Assembly (NCBI GenBank): GCA_012103325.1
Contig: WLWY01000001.1
Span: 620,001-684,000 of the forward strand
Source of the DNA: Alphaproteobacteria bacterium
GTDB lineage: Bacteria > Pseudomonadota > Alphaproteobacteria > UBA8366 > GCA-2717185
DNA length: 64,000 bases
Direction of reading: 5' to 3'
Position numbers and translations under genes: made by a program. Below are positions 18,548 through 26,722 of the stretch, one piece after another. The notes below the pieces were generated by a model. The model was given only the letters and a program-made list of their open reading frames with translations, had not been told where the DNA came from and did no database searches. Position 1 is the first letter of the stretch. Every line of letters starts with the position of its first letter.

Positions 18548-18572
18548 AAGGCCTCTTAGGGAAAATACGGCA

Positions 18573-19307
18573 GTGACAAGGCAACAGATGATACGGGATG
18601 GTGGAAAGCCAAGTTACTTGTGTACGGTTTGCGCTCGAGGCGGCAGTAAGGGTGTTCCGGGCAAGAACATTCGTATGATCGCCGGTAGGCCGCTTTTTGC
18701 ATGGACCTTGGACTGCGCCAAAGCCGTTGGACTTTTCGATCGGATCGTCGTTTCTAGCGACGACCCCGACATACTCAGCCTTGGCGATCGTCTTGGCGCA
18801 GATTTATGCTTGCGGCGTCGTGATGAATTGGCGTCGGATCGTGCTGGTAAAGTTCCGGTCATCGTTGATGCTGTGGAACGGGCACAGGTGCATTTCACGC
18901 ATGAATTCGATGTTATTGTCGATTTGGATGTTACGTCTCCCCTGCGACATGAGAGTGATATTTTGGGAGCGGTGGATATGATGCGCTCCACCGGAGCCAC
19001 CAACGTTATTACTGGGACTCCGTCAAGACGATCACCCTATTTCAACATGGTCGAAAGAGACGAGGACGGCTCAATTCGGCTGGTAAAAACGGGCCTGCGC
19101 GATACGTTGAGGCGTCAGGATGCCCCTGTTTGCTATGACATGAACGCTTCGGTATACGTCTGGGATCGAGAACGATTCCTAAACAATCCAAAGGTCTTTT
19201 ACGAGGATACGGTGCTCTACGAGATGCCTGAAGAAAGATCGATTGATATCGATACCGAGCTTGATTTCTTCCTTGTTGAAGCCCTCCTTTCTCGAAGCGT
19301 CACCTGA
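18573..19307 (+). CDS. legF: CMP-legionaminate synthase, LegF/PtmB type, second paralogue
   Basis: 244 residues from a GTG at 18573 with TAGGGA 11 bases upstream; ATG 18588 is a second choice. The CTP-binding loop is canonical, TVCARGGSKGVPGKNIR. VVSSDDPDIL, VDLDVTSPLRHESD, NVITGTPSRRSPYFNM and YDMNASVYVWDRERFL complete the LegF pattern. It pairs with the altered paralogue at 12721. A 25-base gap after the acetyltransferase and a one-base overlap with the following SDR place it in the same transcript. It likely produces the CMP-activated legionaminate derivative used by the transferases. Confidence 0.88.
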   Translation: MTRQQMIRDGGKPSYLCTVCARGGSKGVPGKNIRMIAGRPLFAWTLDCAKAVGLFDRIVVSSDDPDILSLGDRLGADLCLRRRDELASDRAGKVPVIVDAVERAQVHFTHEFDVIVDLDVTSPLRHESDILGAVDMMRSTGATNVITGTPSRRSPYFNMVERDEDGSIRLVKTGLRDTLRRQDAPVCYDMNASVYVWDRERFLNNPKVFYEDTVLYEMPEERSIDIDTELDFFLVEALLSRSVT

Positions 19308-20131
19308 TGGCGAAGGATCATTACCGATCGATGTTTTCGCTCGACGATCGTGTTGCCGTGGTTACCGGAGCATGCGGCCTTCTCGGCAAGCGTTTCACGG
19401 CAGCCTTGGCGGAATTCGGTGCTCGTGTGGTATGTGTCGATTTGGATGCAGTTGCAGTCGGCGAATGGTCGGAGGAACTGGCTGACCGTTATGAGTGCGC
19501 GACACTCGGAGTGCCATGTGACATTTCCGATCCATTGGCGGTCCGCAGGATGTTGGGCGATATCTCGGCGTTTGGTCCTCCGCGCATCCTCGTGAATAAC
19601 GCTGCGACAAAAACCGACGACCTGAGTGCATTCCTCGCACCGGTTGAAGCCTATGACATTGAGGTTTGGCGTCGGGTTAACGCCGTCAATCTTGATGGCG
19701 CCTTCCTAGTCGCCCAGGCGATTGGGCAGGCGATGGCGAATCATGGACTCGGCGGAAGCATCGTTCAAATTGCTTCGATATATGGGGTCATGGGGCCGGA
19801 TAATCGGATCTATGCCGGGTCGTCCTACAACGGCCAACCGATCTCCACTCCGCCGGTATATGCGGCATCGAAGGCAGGACTAATTGGCCTGTCGCGGTAT
19901 CTTGCGACGACCTGGGCGGAAAAGGGTATCAGAGTAAATACGCTTATCCCCGGCGGCATAGAGAGTGGGCAGAATCGTGATTTTGTTGACCTTTATAGTG
20001 CACGCGTTCCGCTTCAAAGAATGGCAAAACCCGATGAAATGGCGGGGGCGTTGCTGTTTCTCGCAAGCGATGCATCTTCCTATGTCACGGGCCAAGACCT
20101 TGCCGTCGATGGTGGCCTGTCAGCATGGTAA
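19307..20131 (+). CDS. Short-chain dehydrogenase/reductase, PtmA type
   Basis: 274 residues. Cofactor motif VVTGACGLLGKRF, acidic DLD after the second strand (NAD preference), NNAAT, catalytic Ser-Tyr-Lys in QIASIYG and YAASKAGLIGLSRY, and a normal C-terminus SYVTGQDLAVDGG. Its immediate LegF neighbour copies the ptmA-ptmB order of Campylobacter. In that pathway PtmA has been linked to supply of the amino-sugar precursor. The role here is by analogy. Confidence 0.85.
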   Translation: MAKDHYRSMFSLDDRVAVVTGACGLLGKRFTAALAEFGARVVCVDLDAVAVGEWSEELADRYECATLGVPCDISDPLAVRRMLGDISAFGPPRILVNNAATKTDDLSAFLAPVEAYDIEVWRRVNAVNLDGAFLVAQAIGQAMANHGLGGSIVQIASIYGVMGPDNRIYAGSSYNGQPISTPPVYAASKAGLIGLSRYLATTWAEKGIRVNTLIPGGIESGQNRDFVDLYSARVPLQRMAKPDEMAGALLFLASDASSYVTGQDLAVDGGLSAW

Positions 20132-20164
20132 CGGCGACAGATAGTTAGTTTCCCGAGGAAAAAA

Positions 20165-21487
20165 TTGAAAAAAATTCCCTATCCGCAATCTGTGAACTTG
20201 TCGAAGTTTGAAACCGGCTCGAAAAATTCGAATGCCTTTTATGGTCTTCCGAGCGATATCGGCTTTTGTCAATCTTGCGTAATTTCGAACCAGCGTCCGA
20301 ATTCCGCTGTTGAATTCAAACATACCCGAGAGAGCAAGAAGAAAACGATTAACTTCGATGACGAGGGCGTGTGTGACGCCTGCCGATTAGGAGAGAAGAA
20401 GAAAAGTGAGATCGATTGGGCGACTCGCGAGAAAGAACTCAGAGCGCTTTGCGACGCACACCGTCGCGACGACGGCCACTATGATTGTTTGGTTCCCGGA
20501 TCGGGTGGCAAGGATAGTTTCTTTGCTGCCCATAAACTCAAATACGAATACGGAATGCACCCCCTTACGGTGACTTGGGCCCCCCATCTCTATACCGAAT
20601 GGGGTTGGCGAAACCAGCAGGCATGGATTCATGCAGGTTTCGACAACGTCTTGGTAACACCGAACGGTATGGTTCACCGCCTATTGACCCGGCTCGCAGT
20701 GGAGAATCTTTTTCATCCGTTTCAACCGTTCATTCTCGGTCAAAAGAATTTGGCGCCGAAGATGGCTTTGCGCTTCGATATCCCTCTCGTTTTCTTTGGT
20801 GAGAACGAAGCCGAGTATGGCAACCCGATCGACGATTCGGCAGGTGCCCAGCGGGGCACTGAGTATTTTACCGGGACGGATGACGCGGATGCGATGTTTC
20901 TTGGGGGCGTATCGTTGCGTAATTTAGTCGATGATTTTGGCGTCGAGAAATATGACCTGAACTTTTATATTCCCGAAGATCCGGTAAAGTTGGAGGAGAA
21001 GAAACTTGAGGTTCACTATCTAGGGTACTACCTGAACTGGCATCCGCAATCATGCTACTATTACGCTGTCGAGCACGGAAACTTTGAGGCTTCGCCGGAG
21101 CGCACCCCGGGAACGTATAGTAAATACAATAGCATAGACGATAAGATTGACGATCTTCACTATTATACGACGTTCATCAAGTTTGGAATCGGGCGCGCCA
21201 CATATGATGCCGCGCAGGAAATACGGTCGGCTGATATTGATCGTGACGAAGGCGTGGCGTTGGTCAAACGCTTCGATGGTGAATTCCCGGAACGCTTCAT
21301 CGATGAACTCTTCTCCTACCTAAGCATTTCAGCGGACAAGTTTCCGATCGCTAGCCAGCGGTTTGAACAGCCTGTCATGGACCGGGCCTATTTTGATGCG
21401 CTGACCGACCAATTCCGGTCACCGCATCTTTGGCAATGGAATGGAACTGACTGGTCGTTACGTCACACCGTTTGGCAAGGGGCGTAG
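20165..21487 (+). CDS. N-acetyl sugar amidotransferase (WbuX/PseA/WbpG family)
   Basis: 440 residues. An N-terminal pair of CxxC clusters (CQSC near residue 36 and CDAC near 74) flanks a linker, then the PP-loop VPGSGGKDSFFAAHKL and FFGENEAEYGN define the family that converts acetamido to acetamidino groups using ammonia from a HisH-like partner. The start is TTG at 20165, supported by CCCGAGGAA six bases upstream; no in-frame ATG lies near. The HisF-like partner follows at 21501 and the HisH-like partner at 24433. In legionaminate and pseudaminate pathways this makes the 5-acetamidino forms, which is the likely product. Confidence 0.92.
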   Translation: MKKIPYPQSVNLSKFETGSKNSNAFYGLPSDIGFCQSCVISNQRPNSAVEFKHTRESKKKTINFDDEGVCDACRLGEKKKSEIDWATREKELRALCDAHRRDDGHYDCLVPGSGGKDSFFAAHKLKYEYGMHPLTVTWAPHLYTEWGWRNQQAWIHAGFDNVLVTPNGMVHRLLTRLAVENLFHPFQPFILGQKNLAPKMALRFDIPLVFFGENEAEYGNPIDDSAGAQRGTEYFTGTDDADAMFLGGVSLRNLVDDFGVEKYDLNFYIPEDPVKLEEKKLEVHYLGYYLNWHPQSCYYYAVEHGNFEASPERTPGTYSKYNSIDDKIDDLHYYTTFIKFGIGRATYDAAQEIRSADIDRDEGVALVKRFDGEFPERFIDELFSYLSISADKFPIASQRFEQPVMDRAYFDALTDQFRSPHLWQWNGTDWSLRHTVWQGA

Positions 21488-21500
21488 GAGCAGCGCGCTT

Positions 21501-22313
21501 ATGTCTCCGGTACGGATTATCGCGCGCCTCGATGTCAAAGGCCCAAATCTCATAAAGGGCGTCCGTCTCGAAGGGCTTCGGAAGGTGGGTGATCCTAACG
21601 TCCACGCGTTGCGCTACTATCGGCAAGGCATTGACGAACTGATCTACATGGACATCGTCGCCAGCCTTTATGGCCGCAACCACTTGGCCGAAATTATCAG
21701 TAGTGCCAGCGAAAATGTATTTGTACCGATGACTGCTGGCGGCGGTGTGCGCTCTGTTGCCGATGTCACCTCACTTCTGGAAGCCGGCGCCGACAAAGTC
21801 GCGATTAATACGCAGGCTGTTCAAAGACCGGAGTTGATCACCGAAGTCTCTCAGCGCTTCGGTTCGCAATGCATGGTGCTATCCATCGAAGCGAAGCTCA
21901 GGAACGACGGATCATGGGAAGCTTTCACGGACAACGGCCGGGAACACACCGGTCTCGATGTTGTGGATTGGGCGAAGCGCGGCGCCGCACTGGGCGCAGG
22001 TGAAATTTTGTTAACGTCAGTCGATCAAGAAGGTACCCGTAAAGGGATGGAGGTTGCGCTATGTCGAGCGGTTTCCGAAGTCGTCGACATCCCTGTCATT
22101 TTGAGCGGAGGCGCAGGGTCGCCAGAAGACACCTTAAAAGCCGTAAAAGAAGGTAAGGCGGATGGGGTAGCGCTCGCAGATATACTCCATTACGAGCGTT
22201 ATTCCGTGGCCGAAGTGCGTGCCTGTTTGCAAGACGGAGGCATTCGTGTGCGCGATTGGCACGGCGTAGAAAAAGACATTGCTCTGATGCCGGAAACGCC
22301 ATCTGCCGGATAG
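21501..22313 (+). CDS. HisF-like amidotransferase cyclase subunit (WbuZ-like)
   Basis: 270 residues from ATG 21501, preceded by TAGGAG; the open frame upstream overlaps the previous gene and is not needed. The TIM barrel shows RIIARLDVKGPNLIKG, the phosphate loops TAGGGVRS and SGGAGSPED and ILLTSVDQEGTRKG. HisF general acid Asp130 lies in an IDAK motif; here the aligned position reads IEAK, a Glu. Such HisF paralogues deliver ammonia to the N-acetyl sugar amidotransferase instead of making imidazole glycerol phosphate. No other histidine genes are near. Confidence 0.9.
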   Translation: MSPVRIIARLDVKGPNLIKGVRLEGLRKVGDPNVHALRYYRQGIDELIYMDIVASLYGRNHLAEIISSASENVFVPMTAGGGVRSVADVTSLLEAGADKVAINTQAVQRPELITEVSQRFGSQCMVLSIEAKLRNDGSWEAFTDNGREHTGLDVVDWAKRGAALGAGEILLTSVDQEGTRKGMEVALCRAVSEVVDIPVILSGGAGSPEDTLKAVKEGKADGVALADILHYERYSVAEVRACLQDGGIRVRDWHGVEKDIALMPETPSAG

Positions 22314-22322
22314 GAATTAGCC

Positions 22323-23384
22323 ATGGCAGAGAAGATTAAAATAGGCAGAACGACCGTCGGAGAGGGGTGCCCGCCTCTTTTTTTGCCCGATATTGACGTT
22401 TTTTTTGATCAGGACATGCAGCGTGCCGAAGCCATGGTCACCAAACTGGTGGGAGACGGAGTCCACACCATTAAAGCCGCGGTCGTGCACGACGAAGAAT
22501 TTGCCCTTGATGATGATACTCAGGAGAAGTGGTACAGCGAGAATTCCGTCATCGTATCGGAACGCTACCGTGAACTGATCGCCCGCAAGGTTAACAGCCT
22601 GAATTTTTATGATCGTCTCTTCGCCCGGATACTCGAACTTGGCTGCGATCTCGTACTGTCGGTTTATGATGTCGCTGGGGCGTCATTCGCGAAGCAGGCC
22701 GGCGCGCACGCCTTGAAAATTCCATCCTCCAACATCACTCATGAGGTATGTATCCGCTATGCGGCCGGTCTTGGTCTGCCGCTTCTTATTGATACCGGCA
22801 AGTCGACGCTCGAAGAAATTGCGCGTGCGGTACAATGGGCGAGAGATGAGGGATTGAAGGACTTGATTATTGAACACAGTCCCGAAGCACCACCTTCGAA
22901 TTTATCCAATCATCATCTTCGTATGATCCCGAGCCTCGCAAGCCTTTTCAACTGTCCGGTTGGGTTGTCCGATCATCATGCTGGCGATGAAATGTTGTAT
23001 GCCGCGACGGCATTGGGCGCCAGCGTGCTGGAGATGGGCGTTTGTCCCGACGACGCGCCACCGGATCAGGATGTGTATCACGCCCTCCGTATAAGCGATG
23101 TCGCCCCCGCGATGCGGAAATGTAACAATATTTGGCAGGCGCTCGGCGAGCCCATGCGCTATCTACGCCGCGACCGTTCCCCTCCGACCGCTCGGCCTGG
23201 GTTGGTTGCGAAGACGATGCTCCCGGCTGGTACGCTGCTTGACGAAAATTCGGTCGATTTTGCTTTTCCGGCTCACGGTGTCGGCGCGGAGCATTGGTCT
23301 CTCGTGGCCGGTTGGAGATTGCGCCGGGACCTCAATCCCAGAGACATCATTCATTGGCATGACATTGAAGCCGTGGCTCCCTAG
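22323..23384 (+). CDS. Divergent NeuB-family protein lacking key synthase motifs
   Basis: 353 residues, ATG with GGATAGGAA upstream. The overall order is NeuB: a TIM barrel with ALKIPSSNITH, LIDTGKSTLEE, CPVGLSDHHAGD and a C-terminal lid (ARPGLVAKTMLPAGTLL). But the opening AEIG.NHNGD motif is replaced by LPDIDVFFDQDM, the KFQ motif by IKAAVV, and the second metal-binding His segment (EKHFT) by LEMGVCPDDAPP. Only the first metal His (SDH) remains. It sits inside the amidotransferase block between HisF- and HisH-like genes. It may have a new substrate or be a non-condensing relative. Fold confident, reaction unknown. Confidence 0.8.
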   Translation: MAEKIKIGRTTVGEGCPPLFLPDIDVFFDQDMQRAEAMVTKLVGDGVHTIKAAVVHDEEFALDDDTQEKWYSENSVIVSERYRELIARKVNSLNFYDRLFARILELGCDLVLSVYDVAGASFAKQAGAHALKIPSSNITHEVCIRYAAGLGLPLLIDTGKSTLEEIARAVQWARDEGLKDLIIEHSPEAPPSNLSNHHLRMIPSLASLFNCPVGLSDHHAGDEMLYAATALGASVLEMGVCPDDAPPDQDVYHALRISDVAPAMRKCNNIWQALGEPMRYLRRDRSPPTARPGLVAKTMLPAGTLLDENSVDFAFPAHGVGAEHWSLVAGWRLRRDLNPRDIIHWHDIEAVAP

Positions 23385-24426
23385 GGTCGCCGCAAATGCT
23401 GGGCTAGTCCCCCGGCAAACCGTTCCCCAGCCGGTAGACCCGGCTCAGGCCAAAGCTCTACTGGACATGCTTGGTGCCTCTGGGGTTGTGAAGCGGTTGC
23501 TTGCAGGGGCTTCCAACGCAACCGAATATTTTCTCGTTGAGCAACCCGGCGACCTTCCTAACCTGTTTGTAAAAATTGTCGAGGGGCACCATGCAGAGCG
23601 CCAAATTGCAGCTGATGCGATCGCACGATTCGTAACAACCGGTGGCGTTGGCGTCTCTCATCTCGAAGATGGGTTTCCGCGACAGTTAGACGACGGCCGG
23701 AACGTGTTGGCATACAATTTCGTCGACGGGCGCTTGGTTGCCGATGCGAAGGACGCCGCTTTCGCGTCGGATATGGCCTGTCTGGGAGAAGCGATTGGAC
23801 GGCTGCATGTTCGTCTGTCCGAATGGCCGGACGCCTCTTCCGTACGCCGCCAAAGCGAGCAGCGGCGTCACCGGCTAGATAAACAGCTCCGAAGGGTTCT
23901 GGATGGCGAACCTATTCCTGGACCAGTCCCGGGTCTGGTTAAAAGGCTAGTCGAGAGATATCCCGATGCCTTTTCTCAATGTGCCATCGATGCGCAGACA
24001 ATCCACGGCGATTTGAATCCAGGGAATGTCCTGTTCGATTCTCTGGATAAGCCCATTCTGCTGGACTTTGAGGAGGCTGTCAGCGCGTGGTACGCGCCGC
24101 TTGTCGAATTAACCTACGTGTTGGAACGGTTTGTCTGGGCGCGGGTTGAGAATGATGACCTTGCACTGGAAGTGGCAGGAAAGTTCGTTGCGTCATATGT
24201 CGCTGCAACAGGTGCCAGCCTGGCAGTTCGCACTGGCGCACTGCAAGAAACAGTGGAGTGGCTCGCGTTACGCTCCTGTATTCTGATGATCGAAAGCCAT
24301 GAGCATGGGACCGTTTGGCCCGACACGGAATGGCAGAAATTCGAAGCCCTGGTCTCGTTAGCACAAACCCGCCGCCCATTATTGGAGGCGATCGAAGGCG
24401 TCTTTACAATGAATGGTCTGGACTAA
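23359..24426 (+). CDS. APH/choline-kinase-fold phosphotransferase
   Basis: 355 residues from ATG 23359, 26 bases inside the previous gene; the longer upstream frame is a shadow. The kinase catalytic loop is IHGDLNPGNVLFD (Asp as base) and the metal-binding segment is ILLDFEEAVSAW. The N-lobe contains a nucleotide-binding stretch (ATEYFLVEQ, LFVKIVEG with the likely ATP Lys). Such kinases act on aminoglycosides, choline, homoserine or sugars. Wedged between NeuB-like and HisH-like genes, it probably phosphorylates a small sugar or alcohol for the glycan rather than an antibiotic. Confidence 0.8.
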   Translation: MTLKPWLPRVAANAGLVPRQTVPQPVDPAQAKALLDMLGASGVVKRLLAGASNATEYFLVEQPGDLPNLFVKIVEGHHAERQIAADAIARFVTTGGVGVSHLEDGFPRQLDDGRNVLAYNFVDGRLVADAKDAAFASDMACLGEAIGRLHVRLSEWPDASSVRRQSEQRRHRLDKQLRRVLDGEPIPGPVPGLVKRLVERYPDAFSQCAIDAQTIHGDLNPGNVLFDSLDKPILLDFEEAVSAWYAPLVELTYVLERFVWARVENDDLALEVAGKFVASYVAATGASLAVRTGALQETVEWLALRSCILMIESHEHGTVWPDTEWQKFEALVSLAQTRRPLLEAIEGVFTMNGLD

Positions 24427-24432
24427 TACTCG

Positions 24433-25074
24433 ATGAAAGTCACGGTTCTCGATTACGGCGTTGGCAATCTGTTGTCGGTCCGGCGGGCTTTGGAAGCAAG
24501 CGGCGCCGACGTTGTTTGCAGCGGTGCCCCGGAAGATGTGCTGCGTGCTGAGCGCCTCGTTGTTCCGGGTGTCGGTGCGTTTGGATCATGCATGCAGGCG
24601 CTGGAGTACCGGAGTTTACTGGAACCTTTGAAAACCTATCTTGAAACTGAACGGCCACTTCTTGGCATCTGTGTCGGGATGCAAATGTTGATGGAGAGCA
24701 GTTCTGAATTTGGTGACCATCCCGGCCTCGGTGTGATGCCCGGTTTGGTCGATCGGATTCCGGAGACGGGATCGAATGACAAGCGACACAAAGTACCGCA
24801 TATCGGATGGGCTCCTATTCGACCGCGCGACAACGATGCGTCGGCGTGGCATGGGACGTTCCTCGCGGATACGGCGCCGGGCCAGTACGTCTACTTTGTG
24901 CATTCCTTTGCCGCCAAACCGGACAGTCCAGACCATTTGCTGGCATGTACTGATTATAACGGCCGTGCCCTTGCCGCCGTGATCGGTCAGGACGCTGTCG
25001 TCGGGTGCCAGTTCCATCCAGAAAAAAGCGGGCCGATGGGCCTGAAGATTCTTTCCGGTTTCTTGTCGATCTGA
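24433..25074 (+). CDS. HisH-like glutaminase subunit (WbuY-like)
   Basis: 213 residues of a class I glutamine amidotransferase: VTVLDYGVGNLLSV at the start, the oxyanion strand VVPGVGAFG, nucleophile Cys in LGICVGMQML, and His-Glu in QFHPEKSGPMG. Supplies ammonia from glutamine to the amidotransferase at 20165 through the HisF-like subunit at 21501. Separation from HisF by two genes is unusual; in known wbuYZX-type sets the partners adjoin. All catalytic residues are present, so it should be active. Confidence 0.92.
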   Translation: MKVTVLDYGVGNLLSVRRALEASGADVVCSGAPEDVLRAERLVVPGVGAFGSCMQALEYRSLLEPLKTYLETERPLLGICVGMQMLMESSSEFGDHPGLGVMPGLVDRIPETGSNDKRHKVPHIGWAPIRPRDNDASAWHGTFLADTAPGQYVYFVHSFAAKPDSPDHLLACTDYNGRALAAVIGQDAVVGCQFHPEKSGPMGLKILSGFLSI

Positions 25075-25129
25075 CGATACGACGCATTGCATGTCGTTTT
25101 GGCACACGTTCTGAAAAAACGAGATTGAT

Positions 25130-26722
25130 TTGACGCGGCCCAAGATCCCCATGACACTTGAGGCTGCGTTCGACGGCGAATCTTATGCGGCCGTCTCACG
25201 TTGGCCCGTATCTTATGGCATGTTGCGCCAACGGCAGAACGCTTTGACTGAAGAACTGGTCTCCGGGATTTCTCAGCTTAATGCGCCGGAATTGCGGGAT
25301 ATTCTAACACTTGTTGTCGTACAAGTTGGCTGGCTTTCCAGAGTCCTCGCGAATATCGCTGACCATGCAACGGCCGCTCAAGCCGGGGGTGAGGTCGTTG
25401 ACGACGGATTCGGTTGTGCTGATTATTTACTGAGTGGCGATGGAACCTCGTCAATTCCGTTGGCCATACTGCCGGCATCAATTCGCCCGATTAGTCATGC
25501 TTGGGCGCGGACATTCGTCCGGACGGCGATGATGAATTCTTCACCGACGACTCTTATCCGCGCCTTGGCGCGGCCTGGCGCGGTCGCGGTAAGTCACAAT
25601 CCGCTGATGATCGACTACGCACGGCTCGGAACAAGCGCCGTGCGCTTTCGGCATGCTGACAGTTTTCTGATGCAGGCGCGCGACCGGGCCGGATCGTCCA
25701 CAGCACCTCGCCCGGATCTCGTAGAACAAGTACTCGCGTTTTTCGAGGAACGGCTGGCTCGTTGCTTCGATCTGCCGGAGGCCGTGTTTGCGCGGCTCAT
25801 CGCCATGTTCCGTGCGGCGGCTCAGCCCGTCGTCGAAGCCGCCGCGCATGACCTTGAAGCGCTTCAGTCCTTGCCCTGGCTTCCCGAAACATTGTGGAGC
25901 GGGTCGGCCGGCGCCTACGCGACTCGATCCCTTGCCATCGCGGTCCGGCGGCGCGGCGGAATATCGGTGGGTTTCGATCATGGCGGTACGGCAAGTCTTG
26001 TCGATGATCGGCCATTCATGACGTTGTTCGAATTCGGGCTGAGGCAGCGCTATGTGATGCCGACGGTGCAGGCGGTAAATATACAGGAGCACGTGCACAA
26101 GCCAGATCCCGATCTGGGTTTCGGTGGCGTCCACTTCGAAAGTAGTCGGGGAGATCCTACTTTCAGGAGAGTGGCCGCGTTACCACAGCGGCCGAAGGGC
26201 AGCCGGGCGCGAATTCTCTATGTGGTGACCACATATGGAGGGCTATGGCACAGACTCCCGCCATTATTGCCGGACCTGTTGGCTGTCGGAATTCAGCGGC
26301 AAGTATTGGAAATTTTGCGTGGGCTGGATGCAGAAATTCAGGTCCGGCCGCATCCGGAGACGAAACTGAACGGTCGTCCTCATCCACTTGCCAATGATGC
26401 CAATTTTGCCAACGGACCCTTCCGGGAGGCCCTAGCGGCGGCCGATATATTGGTCTTCGATTACCCTCAAACGACGACCCTTTGGGAGACCGCCTGTACC
26501 GACCGGCCGATCATTTTGATCGATTCGGGTATTGCGAATTTTAATGCGCTTGCGCGCGACATGATTGATCGTCGCATTCGCCGGATTTCGGTCCAATGGG
26601 AAGAGAATGGCCTCCCAACGGTGCCGAAGGATGCTTTCCATGACGCAATCGAGTCGGCGCTCCCAGAACGTGCAGACCCATCAGAATTTTTATCGTTGCT
26701 GGCCGGTATTGAGGCCGCTTGA
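25130..26722 (+). CDS. Uncharacterised GT-B-like surface carbohydrate protein
   Basis: 530 residues from TTG 25130; ATG 25151 is an alternative start, and neither has a clear ribosome site. No signal or membrane segment. The N-terminal half is mostly helical and unrecognised. From about residue 360 a GT-B-like C-terminal domain appears: ILYVVTTYGGLWHRL, EIQVRPHPETKLNG, and AAADILVFDYPQTTTLWETACTDRPIILID, where a Glu-containing loop stands where GT-B donors bind. It overlaps the asparagine-synthase-like gene by one base. Probably a transferase of this glycan; the family is not identified. Confidence 0.55.
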   Translation: MTRPKIPMTLEAAFDGESYAAVSRWPVSYGMLRQRQNALTEELVSGISQLNAPELRDILTLVVVQVGWLSRVLANIADHATAAQAGGEVVDDGFGCADYLLSGDGTSSIPLAILPASIRPISHAWARTFVRTAMMNSSPTTLIRALARPGAVAVSHNPLMIDYARLGTSAVRFRHADSFLMQARDRAGSSTAPRPDLVEQVLAFFEERLARCFDLPEAVFARLIAMFRAAAQPVVEAAAHDLEALQSLPWLPETLWSGSAGAYATRSLAIAVRRRGGISVGFDHGGTASLVDDRPFMTLFEFGLRQRYVMPTVQAVNIQEHVHKPDPDLGFGGVHFESSRGDPTFRRVAALPQRPKGSRARILYVVTTYGGLWHRLPPLLPDLLAVGIQRQVLEILRGLDAEIQVRPHPETKLNGRPHPLANDANFANGPFREALAAADILVFDYPQTTTLWETACTDRPIILIDSGIANFNALARDMIDRRIRRISVQWEENGLPTVPKDAFHDAIESALPERADPSEFLSLLAGIEAA

